In this document: piece by piece, positions 25,197 to 33,852 of the stretch
Numbering within the stretch: the first letter of the stretch is position 1
How the letters are laid out: every line of letters starts with the position of its first letter
Assembly (NCBI GenBank): GCA_902826155.1
Contig: CADEDU010000040.1
Location: forward strand, 1-60,518
Direction: 5' to 3'
DNA length: 60,518 bases
Source of the DNA: an uncultured beta proteobacterium
GTDB lineage: Bacteria > Pseudomonadota > Gammaproteobacteria > Burkholderiales > SG8-39
Notes under the pieces: generated by a model
The model's input: the letters and a program-made list of their open reading frames with translations, nothing else
Database searches by the model: none
Told to the model about the DNA's origin: nothing
Program-made: the position numbers and the translations under genes

Positions 25197-25600
25197 CGGT
25201 CAGTTCCATTCTGTTCCTAATGCGAAAGCCCGTCGTGCCGCTGCCGATATGGTGCCTAGGTACAGCTCCATCCGCGATCGCGCGCCGCGCGCACTACTCG
25301 TTCGTAGCGTAAGAGCGGAGAACGGCAGCAAAAGCCGTACCCTGGAAGATAGGGGCTAGTCGCGGTGGATTCAACGCCATCGAATTCCGTGCTGTTTCCA
25401 TCCAGAGGGCCAAGAATCGCCGCACAGCACAACAGCGATACGTAAAACGAAACCGGCAATCCGTGAGGCCGTGCAATTTGCGAGTGCCGTTGCAAAGACC
25501 CATCGGACTGATGCCATTGAAGTCAGTTCGTCGGGGATCCAAGCGCAACCCGCAAGTGCCGGTCGGGCAGAAGGCGCTCTTCAAGCCGACAAAGGTAGCC
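25197..25600. other. intergenic stretch, no gene seen
   Basis: About 400 bases between the divergent rhomboid and FitA genes. I see no coding frame with a ribosome site, no RNA gene and no clear repeat. Confidence 0.5.
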
Positions 25601-25629
25601 TTGACGGAATGCATGCACTCAGTATGCAT
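25601..25629 (+). promoter_or_regulatory. possible fitA promoter with operator-like repeats
   Basis: TTGACG at 25601-25606 and TATGCA at 25623-25628 are separated by 16 bases, a fair sigma-70 arrangement 27 bases before the start codon. The palindrome ATGCAT occurs twice, at 25609-25614 and 25624-25629, overlapping the promoter. FitA-type antitoxins repress their own operon by binding paired repeats, so this is a sensible operator candidate, though untested. Confidence 0.4.
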
Positions 25630-25655
25630 CGACTGCGTTTTTGGGGAAATGATGT

Positions 25656-25910
25656 ATGGCTATGATCACCGTCCGGAATTTGCCCGACGAGGTGCATCGC
25701 GCATTGCAGGTGAGAGCGGCTCAGCACGGGCGTAGCATCCAATCCGAAGTGCGCGAAATTTTGGAGAACGCGGTGAAGCCGCAGGCGCGGCGGCGCATGG
25801 GCGAATCCTTGGCAGCCCTCGGTCGCAAGCTCAGCCTGAGCGATGATGACTTGGACACCGTGGCACGCGCGCGCGACCGAACCCCGGCTAGACCCATGAA
25901 ACTCAGATGA
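25656..25910 (+). CDS. fitA: FitA-type ribbon-helix-helix antitoxin
   Basis: The product is 84 residues. MAMITVRNLPDEVHRALQVR followed by AAQHGRSIQSEVREIL is the FitA/Arc-type ribbon-helix-helix domain, and the C-terminal half (RRRMGESLAALGRKL and after) is the toxin-binding tail. GGGGA lies about ten bases upstream. Its stop overlaps the start of the fitB frame as ATGA, the standard arrangement. The toxin gene is broken, so this antitoxin is now alone and may persist as a DNA-binding protein or be on its way to loss. Confidence 0.85.
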   Translation: MAMITVRNLPDEVHRALQVRAAQHGRSIQSEVREILENAVKPQARRRMGESLAALGRKLSLSDDDLDTVARARDRTPARPMKLR

Positions 25911-26320
25911 TCATCTTGGACACAATGGTGGTGTCGGGGGCGATGAAGCGCGAGCCGAACCGGCGGTGCGCTCGTGGCTCGACAACGAAGTGGCCGAAAC
26001 CCTTTATCCGTCGAGCGTGGCGGTGGTGGAGTTGCTGTTCGGCATTGCTGCGCTCCCAGCAGGTAAGCGAAAAAGCCCATTGCATGTGGCGCTCGAAGGA
26101 CTCCTAGCCCTCTTTCGCGATCGGGTGCTGCCGTTCGATATCGACGCGGCGCGACACTACGCTGCCCCCGCCGTTTCGGCGCGATCGAGCGGGCGAGGGT
26201 TCCCGACGCCGGTAGGTTATGTCGCCGCGATCGCGGCCTCGCGTGGTGGTGGTCCATACTCGGCGGCCGTGATTCCCACAGATGGCATCCTACGAGTGCT
26301 TACTATGAAGATGGCAGCCA
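25907..26320 (+). pseudogene. FitB-type PIN-domain toxin, frameshifted and mutated
   Basis: The frame from 25907 starts MIILDTMVVSGAMKREPN, in which the usual LDTN of PIN toxins has become LDTM. About 18 codons on, the match jumps to another frame, which continues SWLDNEVAETLYPSSVAVVE, LLFGIAALPAGKRK and FPTPVGYVAAIAASRGG. After that the C-terminal active-site part is unrecognisable, so the second cluster of acidic residues is lost. At least one frameshift plus active-site changes mean the nuclease is dead. Confidence 0.82.
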
Positions 26321-26377
26321 TCCGAACGGGTGTCGCGGATCAGGATGCGTCCCGACGCTGGCGACGACACGACGATC

Positions 26378-26523
26378 GGCGGGGCAGCCGATTCGATACC
26401 GACTTGCCTTAGCGCCATGCAATCCAGCCGCCGAGCAACCCACCAAGGTGCGCGAAGAGCGCAACACCGGTCTGCGATCCGGTCACACCTGAGAACAGTT
26501 CCAGGCCCGCATACGCGGCCAGC
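26378..26523 (-). pseudogene. duplicated 3' end of the rhomboid gene
   Basis: The reverse strand encodes AAYAGLELFSGVTGSQTGVA, then LFAHLGGLLGGWIAWR and a stop. It mirrors residues 152-187 of the rhomboid protein encoded at 24597-25196. The DNA match covers about 24600-24745 against 26378-26523 by eye. In this copy the tyrosine codon after AWR has become TAA and one of the two histidines is Leu. Only the last quarter of the gene is present. Confidence 0.82.
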
Positions 26524-26591
26524 CCAACTGTCGCCGCTCGCCGCGCGCTCGCTGATTTACACTGCCCCGCTCCGACCATCCCGCACCGCCC

Positions 26592-27362
26592 ATGGCTGAA
26601 ATCCAACGCCGATTGTCGCTGCGACATCTACGGGAGCTGGTCGGGGAAGTGCTCGGCCGCCACGGATTCGCCCTCATCGTTGCGCTGCTTGGCGCGCTGC
26701 TGTTCCCGGTGCTGCGCTTGCGCCTGGATGCTGAAGTGGCCTTCGCGGTTGTGGTCGGCTTGGTCCTGCTTCAAGCGCTCGCGCAGCTTGGCGTGCGCCT
26801 GCTCTGGCATCGGTTGGAGCGGGACGAGCGCAACGATCAGCGCCGGCGGGTCGATGATTTGATCGCCCGCTCGCGTCTGTCAGAGCTCGACATTCGCAAG
26901 GTCGATCTTCGATCGAGTACGTTGTCACGGGAGTTGGACGTCGATATCGACGTTGTCGATGACGCGCTCGCCGGCATGACCGCGATCCTCGCAGGACTCG
27001 CGCGGGTCGATGGTGAAACCCCCGCCAGCGTCGTGTCCTGGGACTTTCCGTTCCCCGCGCCGGAGAGCAAAGTGCGTGAGGCGGCGATCGCATCGATCAT
27101 GTTCGCGACCGGCCTTGGCCGCCGCAATGCCCAGGCGCTGCTCGACGCGGTCGCGCTGCACGTTCGCGGCGAACTCACGTCGGCGAAAGCGAGGGGCGAG
27201 CGCAGCCTCGAAGTGTTCCCGCTCGGCCTGTACCAGGCGCTCGACGAGGCGCTGCCGACATTCGCGCCGCAGCCGGTGCTTCTGGCGAAGCTGTACCCGG
27301 ACCTTGGCTACGTGTTGGGCTTTCTCTATCCCCAGCTCGACCGCGAGAGGGCGCCGGCATGA
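26592..27362 (+). CDS. two-helix membrane protein of unknown function, partner of a metallophosphoesterase
   Basis: The product is 256 residues. After a basic N-terminus there are two membrane helices, about 24-44 (GFALIVALLGALLFPVLRL) and 48-68 (VAFAVVVGLVLLQALAQLGV), then a charged linker (HRLERDERNDQRRRVDDLI) and a soluble alpha/beta part. Residues about 160-190 (IMFATGLGRRNAQALLDAV) look like a small helix-turn-helix or helix-hairpin-helix element; this is a guess from pattern. I do not recognise the family. The stop overlaps the start of the phosphoesterase gene (ATGA), so the two are translationally coupled and very likely work together at the inner membrane. A FitAB remnant and rhomboid fragment lie upstream, an accessory-type setting. 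Confidence 0.72.
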   Translation: MAEIQRRLSLRHLRELVGEVLGRHGFALIVALLGALLFPVLRLRLDAEVAFAVVVGLVLLQALAQLGVRLLWHRLERDERNDQRRRVDDLIARSRLSELDIRKVDLRSSTLSRELDVDIDVVDDALAGMTAILAGLARVDGETPASVVSWDFPFPAPESKVREAAIASIMFATGLGRRNAQALLDAVALHVRGELTSAKARGERSLEVFPLGLYQALDEALPTFAPQPVLLAKLYPDLGYVLGFLYPQLDRERAPA

Positions 27363-28315
27363 GCGCCGCATTCGCGATTGCGCACGTCTCTGATTTCCAC
27401 TTCGGGCGAATGTTCCGCGCCACGAAGACGCGCTACTGGCGCAAGCGCCTCGGCGTCTCCGAGCACTCCTTCGCACTGGCGGTCGGCATGAGCAACGCGC
27501 TTGGCGCCCTGAACGCCGAGTTCGATGGCAATGTGCTCGTGGCGATCACTGGCGATCAGACGACCTCGGCGAACCCCGCGGCGTTCGAGGTCGTGGCGAA
27601 CTACATCAACCGCGAGATCATGATTTCCGCCGACACCGCAACCGGGCTCAACCTCCGTGGGCAGGGCTGCGTCGTGCCGGGCAATCACGACATGTTCATG
27701 CGCAGCCTGTTGACGACGCAGGACCGCTCGCGTGTATACGGCGAGTACTTGCCGACCGTATTTCCGGCGGTAGGCTTCTGGCCATCGCCTCTGGGCTGCG
27801 TGACGGTCTTCAGCCTCGATTCGAACCGTTTGGCCGGACTCAACTTTCTCAACTCGAAGAATCTGATGCGGATGGGCGAAGTCGGTGAGCAGCAGCGGGG
27901 CGTGCTATCGGCGATGCGAGGCACACTGCGCGCGCGCACGCGGCCCGATCTACCCGCCAATTACGATTACGAGAAGAGCTTCAAGGTCGTGCTGCTGCAC
28001 CACCATCTCGCGCGCAAGGACGGGAGGGTTGCCCTCTCGCAACTGCGCGACGCGACGCAGGTGATCCAGCTATTCGAGCAGATGGGGATCGACCTGGTGC
28101 TGTGCGGCCACGAGCACGAACCCTATGAAGTCGCGGGGCTCGGCAGGTTCGCCTTCTCGTGCGCGGGCAGCGCAACGAAGGAGGACGAGCGCGCCAACAG
28201 CTTCAAGGTGTATCGGTTCGAGGCATTCGACCGGATCTACATGGACCTGTACTTGGCCTCGACGGTCGGCGGAATCTACACGTTCCTCAAGCAGCCGGAA
28301 GTCCGCCTCATTTGA
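27359..28315 (+). CDS. calcineurin-like metallophosphoesterase
   Basis: The product is 318 residues. All metal-ligand motifs of the superfamily are visible: SDFHFG (Asp12, His14), TGDQ (Asp66), PGNHDM (Asn109, His110), LLHHHLA (His 214-216) and CGHEHE (His251, His253). The GDQ instead of the usual GDL/GDI is a small variation. No signal peptide is present, so it should act in the cytoplasm on a phosphoester; cAMP-like, nucleotide, RNA and protein phosphates are all possible. It overlaps the membrane-protein gene by four bases. A fold like this coupled to a membrane partner is not one of the standard housekeeping operons I know, so the pair deserves attention. Confidence 0.88.
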   Translation: MSAAFAIAHVSDFHFGRMFRATKTRYWRKRLGVSEHSFALAVGMSNALGALNAEFDGNVLVAITGDQTTSANPAAFEVVANYINREIMISADTATGLNLRGQGCVVPGNHDMFMRSLLTTQDRSRVYGEYLPTVFPAVGFWPSPLGCVTVFSLDSNRLAGLNFLNSKNLMRMGEVGEQQRGVLSAMRGTLRARTRPDLPANYDYEKSFKVVLLHHHLARKDGRVALSQLRDATQVIQLFEQMGIDLVLCGHEHEPYEVAGLGRFAFSCAGSATKEDERANSFKVYRFEAFDRIYMDLYLASTVGGIYTFLKQPEVRLI

Positions 28316-28449
28316 TCTTCCCGGACCGGGGTGTCGGACCGGGACCTCGAACTGAGTGTGCAGCGCTTGTGGAGGTGAGGGAGCAGTAGCGGGAAGCGTG
28401 AGATGTGACGAGCGAAGAGTTGTATGCCCTTAACGCAAAGGAGCGAACC

Positions 28450-28674
28450 ATGGCCAAGAGAAACGCAACCGAAGGGGTCTATCGCGTCATCGATGTAATC
28501 GGTACCAGTGCCGTTTCCTGGGAGGACGCTGCCAAGAAGGCGGTGGAAATGGCCTCGAAGAGCCTGCGTGATCTGCGCGTGGCCGAAGTCGCGCAGATGG
28601 ACATGAAAGTTGAAGACGGCAAGGTGGTAGCGTTTCGCACGCGGATGCAACTCTCCTTCAAATACGAGAGCTAA
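28450..28674 (+). CDS. dodecin, flavin-binding dodecamer subunit
   Basis: The product is 74 residues from the ATG at 28450, preceded by AAGGAG six bases away. YRVIDVIGTSAVSWEDAAKK carries the conserved Trp that stacks on flavin, and the rest (VAEVAQMDMKVEDGKVVAFR) forms the antiparallel sheet of the dodecin fold. Length is typical (68-75). Dodecins store or buffer riboflavin/FMN or CoA in the cytoplasm. The gene is single, followed by a strong terminator-like hairpin. Confidence 0.92.
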   Translation: MAKRNATEGVYRVIDVIGTSAVSWEDAAKKAVEMASKSLRDLRVAEVAQMDMKVEDGKVVAFRTRMQLSFKYES

Positions 28675-28688
28675 CGCCTCACGGCGAT

Positions 28689-28734
28689 GAAGGTCGCGCC
28701 GAGCGTGTCTCGGTGCGCCCTTCAGGTCAGTTTC
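28689..28734 (+). terminator. rho-independent terminator after dodecin
   Basis: A 15-base stem (28689-28703 with 28709-28723, 13 of 15 positions complementary) with a five-base loop lies 14 bases after the dodecin stop. It is followed within ten bases by the T-rich stretch TTTCTTT. This is the clearest intrinsic terminator in the window. Confidence 0.72.
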
Positions 28735-28968
28735 TTTCCGCGCGTCCCTCGAGTTTGAAAGTCAACCCGCCATCGCGGAAGCTGCGAGCGGCTCCTGGGT
28801 GCGACCTGAAACAGCGGGACATCGGCCCTGGGATATCGTCTACACAACGTAGCGCAAGCGCGCTAGGCAATCGAAGATGACGACGCGGCCGCCATCCGCG
28901 TAGAGTGTGGAGCGCATCGAAAACCTGACCGACAGGCGGGTTCACGTCACTCGCAAAAGGAGCACAGG

Positions 28969-29373
28969 ATGAGCGAAGAGATCGTTCGCGGTCATGCAGT
29001 CGTGGTGCGCTTCCACGGCGAGCGCTGTATTCACTCGCGCCACTGCGTGCTCGACCGTCCGGATGTATTTGTTCCCAACGCGCAAGGCGCGTGGATTCAT
29101 CCGGACCGCGCCACGCCTGCCGCGGGATTTGCCGCGAGCGGGGAGGTGAACGCAACGGCATCGGAACCGCTCGCGCAGCGCGACGGTGCCCTCAACATCG
29201 ACCCGATTGTCGACGGGCCTTTGCACGTTACCGGCAATCTCGAGGTCTTGACCGGTACGGGCAAGACGGTTAATCGCGTCAACGAGTGCTGGCTTTGCCG
29301 TTGTGGGCACTCGAAGAATAGACCGTACTGTGACGGTAGCCATCGCGCCGCGGGTTTTCGGAGCGAGGCGTGA
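28969..29373 (+). CDS. CDGSH-type iron-sulfur protein with partial N-terminal ferredoxin-like domain
   Basis: The product is 134 residues with ribosome site AAAGGAG. The C-terminal CWLCRCGHSKNRPYCDGSH contains the full CDGSH 2Fe-2S ligand set (Cys110, Cys112, Cys121, His125). The N-terminal part, RCIHSRHCVLDRPDVF, is the start of the divergent mono-cluster (Fer4_19) domain that usually precedes CDGSH in proteobacteria, but the CPSGAI cysteine segment that should follow is not present; residues 50-70 are instead Ala/Thr/Ser-rich. So the first cluster probably cannot form. These proteins are thought to act in redox or Fe-S handling. No operon partner is close. Confidence 0.83.
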   Translation: MSEEIVRGHAVVVRFHGERCIHSRHCVLDRPDVFVPNAQGAWIHPDRATPAAGFAASGEVNATASEPLAQRDGALNIDPIVDGPLHVTGNLEVLTGTGKTVNRVNECWLCRCGHSKNRPYCDGSHRAAGFRSEA

Positions 29374-29977
29374 AGCGTAGTCGGGAACGAGCGACGGATT
29401 CACGTCGTGAGGGTCTGGTCTGCATTCAGCTTAGCGGTGGGACGGCTTCCCGTGCAGCGCGACAAGCTTCTGCGGCGTGCCATCAAAGATATAGTTGCCG
29501 CCGCGTGCGATCCGGGGCCCGCGCGATGTTCTGATGATGCATGCCGACAGTCGGTGGTCCCGATGTTTCAGCCGCCGCCGAACCTGTAGTTCGCCACGGT
29601 GATGCCTCAGAAGAACGTCTGCACGTTGTACACGCGTGTCGCTCTCGGGCTGTGAGGCCTGGCGAGGGTTTCAAGATCTGGGTCTTCGGTGACAAGAGCT
29701 CTTGCTGCGTCTCCCGCCCTTGGGGATCACGGTGATTCCTTTGAATCAGGTGGCATCGACGCTTTGCAGTCTTGGGTGCACCCGGCCTCGGCGTCGGAAC
29801 CATGCGGCGATCGCAAGGGCCATTGCCGCGACTGCGGCAACCATCGCCGCGCGAGCCAGCACAATGTTCAGCAGCGCCGATGCAGCGTTCTCGAATATCG
29901 AGCTCTTCAACGTGCCATCAGAGGTCGAGTGGCCACTGTTGCCACGTATCATGTCCGCCCGCGATGGAGGAGTAACA
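29374..29977. other. 600-base intergenic stretch, no supported gene
   Basis: Several short open frames exist on both strands but none combines a ribosome site with recognisable protein sequence. On the reverse strand a hydrophobic run ([19 protein letters not shown]) appears around 29790-29870, ending in WFRRRG; without a start or family match I do not call it. The end of the stretch holds the strong GGAGGAG ribosome site of the SnoaL-like gene. Confidence 0.45.
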
Positions 29978-30370
29978 ATGACGGATGTCCAAACGCGAAA
30001 CAAAGAGAACACCATGGCGTTCTACGACCTGATGTTCAATCAGTGCCGCCCCCGAGAAGCCGTCGAGCGCTACGTCGGCAGTACTTATATTCAACACAAT
30101 CCAGATGTCGCCGACGGGGCGCAAGCATTCATCGACTACTTCGAGCGCATGGCGAAGGAGTATCCGGGCAAGCGCGTGCAGTTCAAGCGTGCCATCGCCG
30201 AGGGCGACTACGTGGTGCTGCATTGTCACCAGGAGTGGCCCGGCGATCGGGACAATAGTTGGGCAGGCATCGATATCTTTCGTCTCGACCAAAACGGCAA
30301 GATCGTCGAGCACTGGGACGTGCTGCAGCTCGTGCCTGAGAGATCGGCCAATGGCAACGGCATGTTCTGA
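29978..30370 (+). CDS. SnoaL-like (NTF2-fold) protein
   Basis: The product is 130 residues from the ATG at 29978, preceded by GGAGGAG. The pattern [45 protein letters not shown] and [20 protein letters not shown] is that of the SnoaL-like polyketide-cyclase/NTF2 group, cone-shaped folds with a hydrophobic pocket. Function is not fixed by family; isomerase, aldol or small-molecule-binding roles occur. A DoxX gene follows 85 bases downstream, and a different SnoaL-like/DoxX pair lies at 33408-34302. Confidence 0.88.
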   Translation: MTDVQTRNKENTMAFYDLMFNQCRPREAVERYVGSTYIQHNPDVADGAQAFIDYFERMAKEYPGKRVQFKRAIAEGDYVVLHCHQEWPGDRDNSWAGIDIFRLDQNGKIVEHWDVLQLVPERSANGNGMF

Positions 30371-30455
30371 CGGGCAAGCGCGATGATGATGATTGGGCGT
30401 TCACCACGTTGTGAGATCGCCCTATTCAAAGCCGCGACATGACTATGGAGACATC

Positions 30456-30869
30456 ATGACCTCCACAAACCCTGAGCTTGTCGGCTATGCGGCGCTGCTG
30501 CTGCGGGTGGCGCTCGCGCTGATGTTTTTCGCGCACGTGTGGTTGAAGATTGTCGTATTCACGCCTGCCGGTGCAGCGAAGTACTTCGAGTCGCTAGGCG
30601 TGCCCGGCTTCCTTGCCTATTTCACGATGGCGGCCGAGATCGGCGGTGGGATTCTGCTGTTGCTCGGCATCGAAACGCGCTGGGTGGCGCTTCTTCTCAT
30701 CCCGCTGATCGTCGGAACCATTGTGCTCGTTCATGGCAAGAACGGCTGGCTGTTCACGAATAAGGACGGCGGCTGGGAATACCCAGCGTTTTGGATCGTA
30801 GGCCTCATCGTGCTTGCGCTGCTCGGAGACGGCGTCGCAGCATTGGGACCGGTGTTCACTCGCACATAA
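30456..30869 (+). CDS. DoxX-family membrane protein
   Basis: The product is 137 residues from the ATG at 30456 (GGAGA upstream). Four membrane helices with the DoxX landmarks: LLLRVALALMFFAHVWLKIV, AAKYFESLGVPGFLAYFTMA, AAEIGGGILLLLGIETRWVA. DoxX proteins sit in the inner membrane and are linked to redox and thiol stress in several bacteria; a defined reaction is not known. It follows a SnoaL-like gene. Confidence 0.87.
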   Translation: MTSTNPELVGYAALLLRVALALMFFAHVWLKIVVFTPAGAAKYFESLGVPGFLAYFTMAAEIGGGILLLLGIETRWVALLLIPLIVGTIVLVHGKNGWLFTNKDGGWEYPAFWIVGLIVLALLGDGVAALGPVFTRT

Positions 30870-30949
30870 TGCGGCGGGTCTTGTTTAATGCCTCTCCCAG
30901 ATTCTGAGTGGGTGAGACAGCGGGCGCACTCCGACGCCATCGCTGAGAA

Positions 30950-31393
30950 ATGAACGAGACCATTCTCCACGCCGTGCAGCTATCAGTCGCCCCGGTGTTC
31001 ATGCTCGCAGCGGTAGCCAGCTTGATCGGCACCGTCGCATCACGGTTGGCACGAATCATTGATCGCGCACGGCAGATTGAGGAGCGGCTCGAGGCGGCAT
31101 CCGCGAATAGACCGAAGCACGCCCGCTGGGAGCTGCGCCGCCTACATATCCGTGGCCCGCTCTGCAATGCATCAGTTGCGCTGCTGGTTATCTGCGGCAG
31201 GGCGATCGGTGCGACCGTGATGGCGCTATTCTTTGGCGAGACCGCTTTCCCGCGTACTGAGCGTTTCGTGCCGGCTATCTTTCTCGGCGCGGTGGGGGCC
31301 TTTGTAGTGGCGCTCCTGCTGTTTCTTGCGGAGACACTGCTCGCTACCCATACCTTGCGCTTTAAGGACTTCGCCGAAACCGCGGGCGTGTAG
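30950..31393 (+). CDS. DUF2721 membrane protein
   Basis: The product is 147 residues. Three helices: APVFMLAAVASLIGTVASRL, then a cytoplasmic stretch with RIIDRARQIEERLEA and RPKHARWELRRLHIRGPL, then two more helices to the end. The SRLARIIDRAR and RR.HIRGPL.NA elements are characteristic of DUF2721. Function unknown. It follows doxX by 80 bases on the same strand. Confidence 0.83.
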   Translation: MNETILHAVQLSVAPVFMLAAVASLIGTVASRLARIIDRARQIEERLEAASANRPKHARWELRRLHIRGPLCNASVALLVICGRAIGATVMALFFGETAFPRTERFVPAIFLGAVGAFVVALLLFLAETLLATHTLRFKDFAETAGV

Positions 31394-31502
31394 TCTGATG
31401 AGATCTGCACGGATTGCGAGTGAGGCTTCTCGATCGGAACCCGTTACCTCATAGTAAACAATCGGGACGCCCCACTGCTCGTCGGGCCAGCGGCGCTGGC
31501 AC

Positions 31503-32216
<714 letters not shown>

Positions 32217-32373
32217 CAGAGGGCTCCTATGCAAGTATTCAATACACGTCCGTGACGCCGACCGCACCTCGAGCGACCGTCGATTACCCAAGAATCGCTG
32301 GCGGTCGAATCGCGATAAACAGGGACTCCATCGATTCGTATTGAGGCATCGTTCGCTCCATGTTCTCTAGAAG

Positions 32374-33207
32374 TCAACCAGCCACCGCAGCGCTTGCGGC
32401 TGGTTCGTGCGACGCCAGGCCCTCGAGCGCCACGCCGAACACGTACGACTCCATCGAAAGCACGCCATGCAGGATGCCCCCTTCCAACACCGTGACCGGA
32501 GTCGCGCGCTTGGCTGCGCCCGCGGCGACCACCAACGGCAAGAAGTGCTCTGCGGTCGGATGGGCGCGCTGCGCATGGGGAGCGAGCGTGAGCGCGTGGC
32601 GCAATCGATCGTGATCGCCGGAGCGTACCGCCGCGCGAATCCAAGCCTCGAACTCCGCGGCGTACGCTTGCGCCCGCGGCTGCCCGAACTGCACTTCATA
32701 GAGGTTGTGCGTGAGGCTGCCCGAGCCGACGATTAGCACCCCTTCCTCTACAAGCGGCGCCAACGCGGCCCCGAAAGCGAAGGCGGACTGGCCATCGAGC
32801 CGCGCCGGCATCGCGACCTGAAACACCGCGACATCGGCATTGGGATACAGATGCGTGAGCGGCACCCACGCGCCGTGATCCAGTCCGCGACGGTCATCGG
32901 GCGTTGCGCGCCAGCCGGCTGCCGCGAGCACTTCGATCGCGCGTTGGGCGAGCTCGGGATGTCCCGGCGCCGGATAGGTCATGCGATAGAGTCGTTCGTC
33001 GAAACCACCGAAATCGTAGATCGTGCGTGGCGCCACGCTAGCTGCCACGCGCGCGTCGGTGGCGATCCAGTGTGCCGAAACCACGAGCACGGCACGTGGC
33101 CGCGGCAGCGCTTCGCCGACCGCGCGCAGTTGTGCTCCCGCCAGGCCGGGCTCGAGCGCGAAGGTTGGCGCGCCGTGTGAAACGAATAGGCTAGGCAACG
33201 TATTCAT
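32374..33207 (-). CDS. ygiD: DODA-type extradiol ring-cleavage dioxygenase (YgiD-like)
   Basis: The product is 277 residues from the ATG at 33207 (AAGGAA upstream). LPSLFVSHGAPTFALEPG gives the first metal His, VVSAHWIATDARV the second, then GLDHGAWVPLTHLYP and GSLTHNLYEVQFG; these are the ligands and acid/base His of class III (LigB-type) extradiol dioxygenases related to 4,5-DOPA dioxygenase. It cleaves catechol-like substrates; the natural one is unknown. It lies 158 bases upstream of pirin on the same strand, and the two are commonly seen together in LysR-DoxX loci. Confidence 0.9.
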   Translation of the reverse strand: MNTLPSLFVSHGAPTFALEPGLAGAQLRAVGEALPRPRAVLVVSAHWIATDARVAASVAPRTIYDFGGFDERLYRMTYPAPGHPELAQRAIEVLAAAGWRATPDDRRGLDHGAWVPLTHLYPNADVAVFQVAMPARLDGQSAFAFGAALAPLVEEGVLIVGSGSLTHNLYEVQFGQPRAQAYAAEFEAWIRAAVRSGDHDRLRHALTLAPHAQRAHPTAEHFLPLVVAAGAAKRATPVTVLEGGILHGVLSMESYVFGVALEGLASHEPAASAAVAG

Positions 33208-33269
33208 GACACTGATTCCTTTACTGTGCAATCGCGGGCTCGATTCAACCGCGATCGGCGGTGGTTGAT

Positions 33270-33404
33270 GTGATCGAATGGCGGGCGACCCAGGTTGGCG
33301 ACCTGTGTCACGAACTCAGTGTCACCCGCGGGACTCTGTACCAGTCCATCGCGCCGACGGGCGAGCGAAGCCCCAAACGGGCTAAGTTGCTCGACTGCGT
33401 CTGA
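33270..33404 (+). pseudogene. C-terminal helix-turn-helix remnant of a serine recombinase
   Basis: The 44 codons before the stop at 33402-33404 read ATQVGDLCHELSVTRGTLYQ, then SIAPTGERSPKRAKLL. This closely follows the end of Hin/resolvase-type serine recombinases (IGDLCRELGVTRQTLYRHV.P.G.LR..G.KLL). No catalytic domain precedes it. It is a scar of a lost mobile element between the dioxygenase and the SnoaL-like gene. Confidence 0.75.
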
Positions 33405-33407
33405 CCG

Positions 33408-33797
33408 TCAGCGTCCCCAGAATGCGTCTTCCTGTGCTTGATCGCCGGAGAACAGCCGGACCTCAGCGATCTTGCTGCCTTCAATACGGAGGAGGTCTAC
33501 GCCGGGTTGCTTGAGCTTGTTGCCGTTTGCCTCGCCAGCAAACTCGAGCGTAATGGCCACCCAATCACCATTGGCCATATAGTGGTCAGCGCGAGTGATC
33601 GCGAACGTCCCCTTGGACACTTCCATCATCTTGCCTAGCATGGGGCCGACGCTGGCCAAACCCCGGTGCGTGCCAGAGAACTGGTTGTTGCCCGGCTGGT
33701 GCCAAACCACATCAGGCGAAATGATGCTGCCCAAGGTGGCCTGGTCGCCGGTTTGAACGGCCTTGATGTATGCCTTGGCGATATCGAGATTGTTCAT
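33408..33797 (-). CDS. SnoaL-like/ketosteroid isomerase-fold protein
   Basis: The product is 129 residues from the ATG at 33797 (TGGAG upstream). The pattern IAKAYIKAVQTGDQATLGSI, SPDVVWHQPGNNQFSGTHRG, and VDLLRIEGSKIAEVRLFSGD is the NTF2/SnoaL fold with the usual Trp-His pocket. It is distinct in sequence from the one at 29978. A DoxX gene is 56 bases upstream on the same strand, probably one operon read from the LysR-side promoter. Confidence 0.87.
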   Translation of the reverse strand: MNNLDIAKAYIKAVQTGDQATLGSIISPDVVWHQPGNNQFSGTHRGLASVGPMLGKMMEVSKGTFAITRADHYMANGDWVAITLEFAGEANGNKLKQPGVDLLRIEGSKIAEVRLFSGDQAQEDAFWGR

Positions 33798-33852
33798 GTT
33801 GCGCTCCAGGTCTGTGCGATCGAGGGTGGGATGCGGCGTGACGCCGCGCCAA

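Noticed and set aside
29746..30015. Reverse-strand hydrophobic frame resembling a C-terminal sorting or anchor segment
   Set aside because: A single hydrophobic run ending in WFRRRG, but no start with ribosome site, overlaps the SnoaL-like gene, and lacks a PEP-CTERM-type motif.
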